A stretch of DNA of 26,874 bases from contig UQAI01000019.1 in the NCBI GenBank assembly GCA_900538885.1, positions 1-26,874 on the forward strand, written 5' to 3'. The translations under genes were made by a program, and so were the position numbers. Source of the DNA: an uncultured Mollicutes bacterium. GTDB lineage: Bacteria > Bacillota_I > Bacilli_A > ML615J-28 > CAG-313. The first letter of the stretch is position 1. Every line of letters begins with the position of its first letter. This document shows, piece by piece, positions 22,985 through 26,874 of the stretch. Under the pieces are notes generated by a model. It saw nothing but the letters and a program-made list of their open reading frames with translations. It had not been told where the DNA came from and did no database searches.

Positions 22985-23994
22985 TGGCATATTTAATTCA
23001 ATCTATTATTACTTTTGCTATTCCACTTTTAATAGTGGCCCTCGCTGGTGTTTTTTCCGAACGAAGTGGTATCATTAATATTGCTTTAGATGGTATAATG
23101 ATATTTGGTGCTTTTATTGGTGTATTTTTTGTTAAGATATTTGTAGAAGCAGGTATTACTGCTGATATGGGACAGATACTTCTTCCGATAATTATTTTAT
23201 TAGTTGCGGTCTTTGGTGCGTTATTTGCATTGCTACTTGCATTTGCGTCAGTGCACTTAAAAGCTGACCAAACAATTGGTGGAACAGCCCTTAATTTACT
23301 TGCTCCTGCTCTAGTTTTGTTCTTAGTCTTAATTATTTGTCAACAAAACTATTTATCAGCACCAAGTAATCCATCTCATGTTTCTTTATTTATGTTAAGA
23401 TACCCGGATTTCGGAATTCCTGAAGGCCAAGAATTGAATTTATTTCAACAAATATTTTGTGACAAAATTTACACAACAACATATTATGCAATTGGTATTG
23501 TGATAATCTTATCAATAGTTCTTTATAAAACTAAATTCGGATTAAGATTGCGTGCTTGTGGTGAAAATCCTCAAGCAGCCGCATCACTAGGTATAAATGT
23601 TTATTTAATGCGTTATATTGGAGTTGCGATATCAGGTGCACTTGCGGCATTCGGTGGATTTATCTACGCCCTTACTTCAGCTAACTGTTCAGCAACCGGT
23701 GAAGTAGCTGGTATGGGATTCTTAGCCCTTGCGGTTATGATATTTGGTAACTGGAAACCTCTATATATTACTTTAGGTGCTCTATTATTTGGTTCATTGA
23801 AGGCAATATCGGCAGGTTATACAGCCATTGATATTAATGGTGACGGTGTTGCTTGGCTTGCAACGCTAGGCATTAGCAAATATATTTATAATGTATTACC
23901 ATATATTATCACTTTAGTTGTTTTAGCCTTTACTTCTAAGTCTTCACGTGCACCAAAAGCCGAAGGACAGCCATATGATAAAGGTAAGAGATAA
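22984..23994 (+). CDS. nucleoside-type ABC importer permease, NupQ-like
   Basis: The second permease has 336 residues, the usual size, with about eight to ten hydrophobic helices. It starts with LIQSIITFAIPLLIVALAGV and the hallmark FSERSGIINIALDGIM; the repeat-like LRACGENPQAAASLGINV mirrors a segment in the first permease. It should form a heterodimeric membrane channel with the first permease, driven by the tandem ATPase. The start ATG overlaps the previous stop by one base (TAATG), and AGAGGAGG lies just upstream, so translation is coupled. The C-terminal tail is basic. A terminator follows. Confidence 0.93.
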   Translation: MAYLIQSIITFAIPLLIVALAGVFSERSGIINIALDGIMIFGAFIGVFFVKIFVEAGITADMGQILLPIIILLVAVFGALFALLLAFASVHLKADQTIGGTALNLLAPALVLFLVLIICQQNYLSAPSNPSHVSLFMLRYPDFGIPEGQELNLFQQIFCDKIYTTTYYAIGIVIILSIVLYKTKFGLRLRACGENPQAAASLGINVYLMRYIGVAISGALAAFGGFIYALTSANCSATGEVAGMGFLALAVMIFGNWKPLYITLGALLFGSLKAISAGYTAIDINGDGVAWLATLGISKYIYNVLPYIITLVVLAFTSKSSRAPKAEGQPYDKGKR

Positions 23995-24019
23995 TTAATA
24001 AATTATGTAAATCTATATT

Positions 24020-24047
24020 GAGATAAGGTCTAACCTTATCTCTTTTT
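24020..24047 (+). terminator. importer operon terminator
   Basis: A perfect 10 bp stem (GAGATAAGGT, 24020-24029, with ACCTTATCTC, 24033-24042) has a 3-base loop and five T. Confidence 0.92.
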
Positions 24048-24064
24048 AAATCTTTGCTTTTAGC

Positions 24065-24093
24065 TTTACATAATTCATAAAAAATGATATAAT
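24065..24093 (+). promoter_or_regulatory. promoter of the tetR-ABC exporter operon
   Basis: TTTACA (24065-24070), a 17 bp spacer, and TATAAT (24088-24093) with TGA upstream. The start site near 24100 lies within tandem operators. Confidence 0.8.
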
Positions 24094-24122
24094 AACATAC
24101 GTTATTAATAACAAATGTTATT
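24091..24122. promoter_or_regulatory. tandem palindromic operators for the TetR regulator
   Basis: Two adjacent 16 bp palindromes with identical arms, AATAAC-N4-GTTATT (24091-24106 and 24107-24122), share a centre spacing of 16 bp. Together they also read as one larger palindrome around GTTATTAATAAC. They overlap the end of the -10 and the start site, an ideal position for autorepression. Confidence 0.75.
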
Positions 24123-24135
24123 TTTAGGAGGATTT

Positions 24136-24693
24136 ATGCCAGCGAAGAAATCAATAACTAAACAAATGATTTTAGATACAGCTCTTAAATTATTAAAAGA
24201 AAGAGGAATAGAAGCAATTAATGCAAGATGTATTGCGGAAAGTTTGAACTGTTCTACTCAACCCTTATATGCTTCGTTTAAAAATATGGATGACTTAAAA
24301 AAAGAGTTAAAAACAAAATGCCAAGAAACATATCATTCATATATTGAATTTGGAATAAAAAACGAAACAACCGTTTATATGCAATATTTAATGAGTTATA
24401 TTAATTTTGCTAGTGAAAATCCTCATTTATTTGAGTATTTATACATGCAAAAAATTACGAGTGATGCTGAATATGATAATACTTTAAATGAAATTGTTAT
24501 AAATAAAATAATGGAAGTAAGTAATATTTCTAGAGAAAAAGCAGAATCTTTCTTTTTATCTAGTTGGATTTTCGCTCATGGTATCGCTACGCAAATTGTA
24601 ACGGGGTATGTAAAATGGGATCAAAACACAATTAGACACTTCTTAATGGAAGAATTTAAGGCACTAAGATTGTATTATGTGGAGGCTAAATAA
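24136..24693 (+). CDS. TetR/AcrR-family transcriptional regulator
   Basis: With the ATG at 24136 the regulator has 185 residues. The N-terminal helix-turn-helix spans about residues 8-52 (ITKQMILDTALKLL... then RCIAESLNCSTQPLYASFKN), a clear TetR signature, and the rest is the helical ligand-binding and dimer domain. An upstream in-frame ATG (24115) would start inside the operator and before the AGGAGG site at 24126-24131, so it is rejected. It overlaps the exporter ATPase by one base (TAATG), indicating that it controls the exporter and itself through the tandem palindromes at its start site. The effector is unknown, probably a compound moved by the exporter. Confidence 0.92.
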   Translation: MPAKKSITKQMILDTALKLLKERGIEAINARCIAESLNCSTQPLYASFKNMDDLKKELKTKCQETYHSYIEFGIKNETTVYMQYLMSYINFASENPHLFEYLYMQKITSDAEYDNTLNEIVINKIMEVSNISREKAESFFLSSWIFAHGIATQIVTGYVKWDQNTIRHFLMEEFKALRLYYVEAK

Positions 24694-25409
24694 TGGAAGC
24701 AATTAAAGTTGAAAATCTTTGTAAGAATTATAAGACAATAAAAGCTTTAAAAAATGTTAACTTAGAAGTTAAAGAGAATGAACTTTATGGCTTACTAGGT
24801 GTAAATGGAGCAGGAAAAACAACTCTAATAAAAATACTAACGGGATTAATTAAAAAAACTTCAGGTAAAGCTTTTATACTTGGTTATGATATAGATGCAG
24901 AAATGGAAAAAATAAAACAAATAGTTGATGTATCACCTCAAGAAGTGTCAATTGCGGGAAATCTCACAGTCATTGAAAACTTAAAATTCTTTAGTGAAAT
25001 TTATGGTACAGTAGATGAAAATGAAATTAATAATATTGTTGAAATGTTTCAGTTAGAAGAAGTTTTAAATCAAAAAGCAAAAACTCTTTCAGGTGGATGG
25101 CAACGTCGTTTATCTATTGCGGTAGGAATGGTGTCAAAGCCAAAAGTGTTATTTTTAGATGAGCCAACCTTAGGTCTTGATGTTCTTGCAAGAAGAGAGT
25201 TATGGCGTGTAATTTTAAAATTAAAGACAAAAATCACAATAGTTCTTACCTCACATTATTTAGAAGAAATTGAAGAATTATGTGATAGAGTAGCAATTTT
25301 ATCAAAAGGAACATTAATAACAACTGGTACAATTGAAGAAATAAAGAAACAAGCAAATACAACTTCATTTGAAGATGCTTTTGTAAAAATTGTGGAAGGA
25401 GCCAAATAA
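24693..25409 (+). CDS. ABC-2-type exporter ATP-binding protein
   Basis: This 238-residue ATPase belongs to the drug/antibiotic exporter (DrrA/CcmA-like) group. All motifs are intact: Walker A GVNGAGKTT (36-44), Q-loop in SPQE, signature LSGGWQRR (from L132), Walker B LDEP (D156, E157), D-loop LGLD, and the H-loop H188 in TSHYLEE. The start ATG overlaps the tetR stop by one base, and its own stop overlaps the permease start in the same way, so the three proteins are made in coupled fashion. It probably energises export of a drug, lipid or peptide; the substrate is not determined by the sequence. Confidence 0.94.
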   Translation: MEAIKVENLCKNYKTIKALKNVNLEVKENELYGLLGVNGAGKTTLIKILTGLIKKTSGKAFILGYDIDAEMEKIKQIVDVSPQEVSIAGNLTVIENLKFFSEIYGTVDENEINNIVEMFQLEEVLNQKAKTLSGGWQRRLSIAVGMVSKPKVLFLDEPTLGLDVLARRELWRVILKLKTKITIVLTSHYLEEIEELCDRVAILSKGTLITTGTIEEIKKQANTTSFEDAFVKIVEGAK

Positions 25410-26191
25410 TGAGAAACACCCTAATATTTACTAAAAGAGTAATAAAAGAAATCCTTCGTGATCCTATTATTTATATTTTTGGAATTGGATTTCCACTTGT
25501 AATGCTATTATTATTTCAAATAATTAACAATTATACAGGAGAAGAAAATCCTGTATTTAAGCCTAAATCACTAATTCCAGGAATTCTCATCTTTTCTGCA
25601 ACGTTTATTATGATGGTAATGGCTTTAATGATATCAAAAGATCGTTCAACATCTTTACTTAAGCGTTTATATACTTCTCCACTTAAATCCACTAATTATA
25701 TTTTAGGATATGCTATTCCTGGTATGATTCTTGGTATCATACAAATGATAATATGCATTATCAGCGGCTTTATTATTAGTCTTATTTGTAAAAATGATTA
25801 CTTTTCATTTGCTAGTGCATGTTTATTAATTCTTACATCTTTACCAAATTTAATAATTTGTATATTTCTAGGCTTATTATTTGGTACATTATTAAACGAT
25901 AAAAGTGCTCCTGGTATTGTTTCAGTTTTTATTAGTGCATCAGGTATTCTAGGGGGATGTTGGATGCCACTGGATGTTATGGGTAATTTTGAAACAATTT
26001 GCCGTTTTTTACCATTCTATCCATCAGTATCATTGGGTAGAATTGTAACAGGTGCCCTACATACTAATCTTGAACTATATAAGTTTGATAATAATATGGT
26101 AATTGGAATAATTGTCATTTTGATTTATTTACTTGTCAGTGTTATCCTTTCAATCATTGCTTTCAAAAAACAAATGACCAATGAAAAATAA
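25409..26191 (+). CDS. ABC-2-type exporter permease
   Basis: This 260-residue membrane protein has about six hydrophobic helices in the ABC-2 layout: an N-terminal amphipathic stretch (RVIKEILRDPIIYIFGIGFP), a central block including an SKDRSTSLLKRLYTSPL cytoplasmic loop typical of this family, and a GCWMPLDVMGNFE segment before the last helices. It pairs with the preceding ATPase to form a homodimeric export channel. Its start overlaps the ATPase stop by one base. Its TAA stop forms part of the terminator stem. Confidence 0.92.
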   Translation: MRNTLIFTKRVIKEILRDPIIYIFGIGFPLVMLLLFQIINNYTGEENPVFKPKSLIPGILIFSATFIMMVMALMISKDRSTSLLKRLYTSPLKSTNYILGYAIPGMILGIIQMIICIISGFIISLICKNDYFSFASACLLILTSLPNLIICIFLGLLFGTLLNDKSAPGIVSVFISASGILGGCWMPLDVMGNFETICRFLPFYPSVSLGRIVTGALHTNLELYKFDNNMVIGIIVILIYLLVSVILSIIAFKKQMTNEK

Positions 26192-26213
26192 GGGCTTATA
26201 AAGTCCTTTTTTT
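26190..26213 (+). terminator. exporter operon terminator
   Basis: AAGGGCTT (26190-26197) pairs with AAGTCCTT (26201-26208) with one G-T pair around ATA, and is followed by a T run to 26213. The stem overlaps the stop codon of the permease. Confidence 0.8.
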
Positions 26214-26222
26214 GATAAAATA

Positions 26223-26231
26223 TGCTATAAT
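26223..26231 (+). promoter_or_regulatory. extended -10 promoter of the FNT channel gene
   Basis: TGC directly precedes a perfect TATAAT (26226-26231). No good -35 hexamer lies at the normal distance, because that stretch is the upstream terminator. Confidence 0.6.
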
Positions 26232-26251
26232 GAACGGCAATGAGGTAGTTT

Positions 26252-26874
26252 ATGAAATATTTAAAAATTTTTGTTAGTTCTATTTTTGCTGGACTTTGTA
26301 TCGCCTTAGGAGCGACTGTATACCTTAGTATGTTAGCTATTAATCAAAAGTTTATTGGTTCACTTCTTTTTGGAGTAGGACTTTTTACAATTATTTCTTT
26401 TGGTTTGTGGCTATATACAGGAAAAATTGGTTTTGTGATAAATGAAAAACCAAATTATTTATTAAAACTATTAATTTGCTTTATAGGCAATATCATTGGT
26501 GCAATTACTCTTCCCATTATTAATGGTTTAACAAGATATAAGGAAACATTAAAACAAACAGCACTTTCACTTGTAGAAACTAAGCAAAGTGATGAATGGT
26601 ATTCAATTTTAATTTTAAGCATATTATGTGGAATGTTAATTTATCTTGCGGTGAAAGGTCAAAATGCATGCAAGACCAATATTGGTAAAACATTAATTAT
26701 TTTCCTTGCGGTAAGTGCTTTTATAATGTCTGGCTTTGAGCATGTTATTGCGAATGCTAGTTATTATGCGTATGCTAAAGTATTTGATATAAAAGTAGTT
26801 TTATATATTATCTTAATGATGATTGGAAATAGTGCTGGTGCGATTATTCTAGAAGTTTTATATAAATTTATAAC
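26252..26874 (+). CDS. formate/nitrite transporter (FNT) family channel, partial at the window end
   Basis: The frame opens at the ATG 26252 after GAGGT and stays open for 207 codons to the window edge. The protein is highly hydrophobic, with about six helices. It contains the FNT hallmark GFEHVIANASYY near residue 167 and an N-terminal helix followed by GATVYL, as in FocA-type channels. FNT proteins are pentameric channels moving formate, nitrite or related small anions across the membrane. In this fermentative setting formate or another acid is plausible. Family members are 250-280 residues, so most of the gene is present. It has its own promoter, independent of the exporter operon. Confidence 0.85.
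   Translation, partial: MKYLKIFVSSIFAGLCIALGATVYLSMLAINQKFIGSLLFGVGLFTIISFGLWLYTGKIGFVINEKPNYLLKLLICFIGNIIGAITLPIINGLTRYKETLKQTALSLVETKQSDEWYSILILSILCGMLIYLAVKGQNACKTNIGKTLIIFLAVSAFIMSGFEHVIANASYYAYAKVFDIKVVLYIILMMIGNSAGAIILEVLYKFI

Noticed and set aside
24115..24135. Upstream ATG for the TetR gene
   Set aside because: It lies within the operator and before the AGGAGG site that serves the ATG at 24136.
1..26874. CRISPR arrays, tRNA or rRNA genes, insertion sequences, phage genes
   Set aside because: No regularly spaced repeats, transposase or integrase genes, or RNA gene signatures were seen in any part of the window.

Overview
The window is a 26.9 kb stretch of very AT-rich DNA in which all 24 recognisable genes lie on the + strand. 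The standard genetic code fits: tryptophan is TGG in conserved motifs and TGA acts as a stop. Purine-rich Shine-Dalgarno sites, sigma-A-like promoters with 17 bp spacers, rho-independent terminators and Gram-positive-style lipoproteins point to a low-GC Bacillota, probably a Bacilli, Erysipelotrichia or Mollicutes-related gut lineage. AdhE and two [FeFe]-hydrogenase-type proteins indicate a strict anaerobe with mixed ethanol/H2 fermentation. The lineage assignment is inference; no rRNA is present.

Left part (1-7.1 kb): a MATE exporter, a 370 bp gene-free gap, a small lipoprotein of unknown function, a GIN/DUF2807 lipoprotein, ATP-dependent PEP carboxykinase (pckA) with a perfect CcpA cre site upstream of its promoter, and a membrane-anchored protein with duplicated BspA-like leucine-rich repeats. 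Most are separate transcription units with their own promoter and terminator.

Centre (7.2-17.8 kb): a YfcE-like phosphodiesterase is translationally coupled to a LysR regulator. A roughly 9 kb operon follows, with all junctions between an 18 bp gap and an 8 bp overlap: rex, adhE, an APH-fold kinase, two thioredoxin-like [2Fe-2S] mini-proteins, a PAS-containing HydS-like (group C) [FeFe] hydrogenase, a SpoIIE/PP2C-type phosphatase, and a group B-like monomeric [FeFe] hydrogenase. A strong terminator ends it. Rex (NADH/NAD+ sensing) and AdhE (NADH disposal) share a transcript with hydrogenase modules that look partly sensory. A kinase-fold and a phosphatase-fold protein in the same operon suggest a redox or H2 signalling circuit. 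This is the most interesting part of the window.

Right part (17.8-26.9 kb): a CatA-like acetyltransferase; a four-gene BMP-family nucleoside-type ABC importer (lipoprotein, double-NBD ATPase, two permeases) with a terminator between the binding-protein gene and the rest; a TetR regulator with two tandem palindromic operators at its own start site, overlapping stop to start with an ABC-2 exporter (ATPase and permease); and a formate/nitrite-family channel cut off by the window end.
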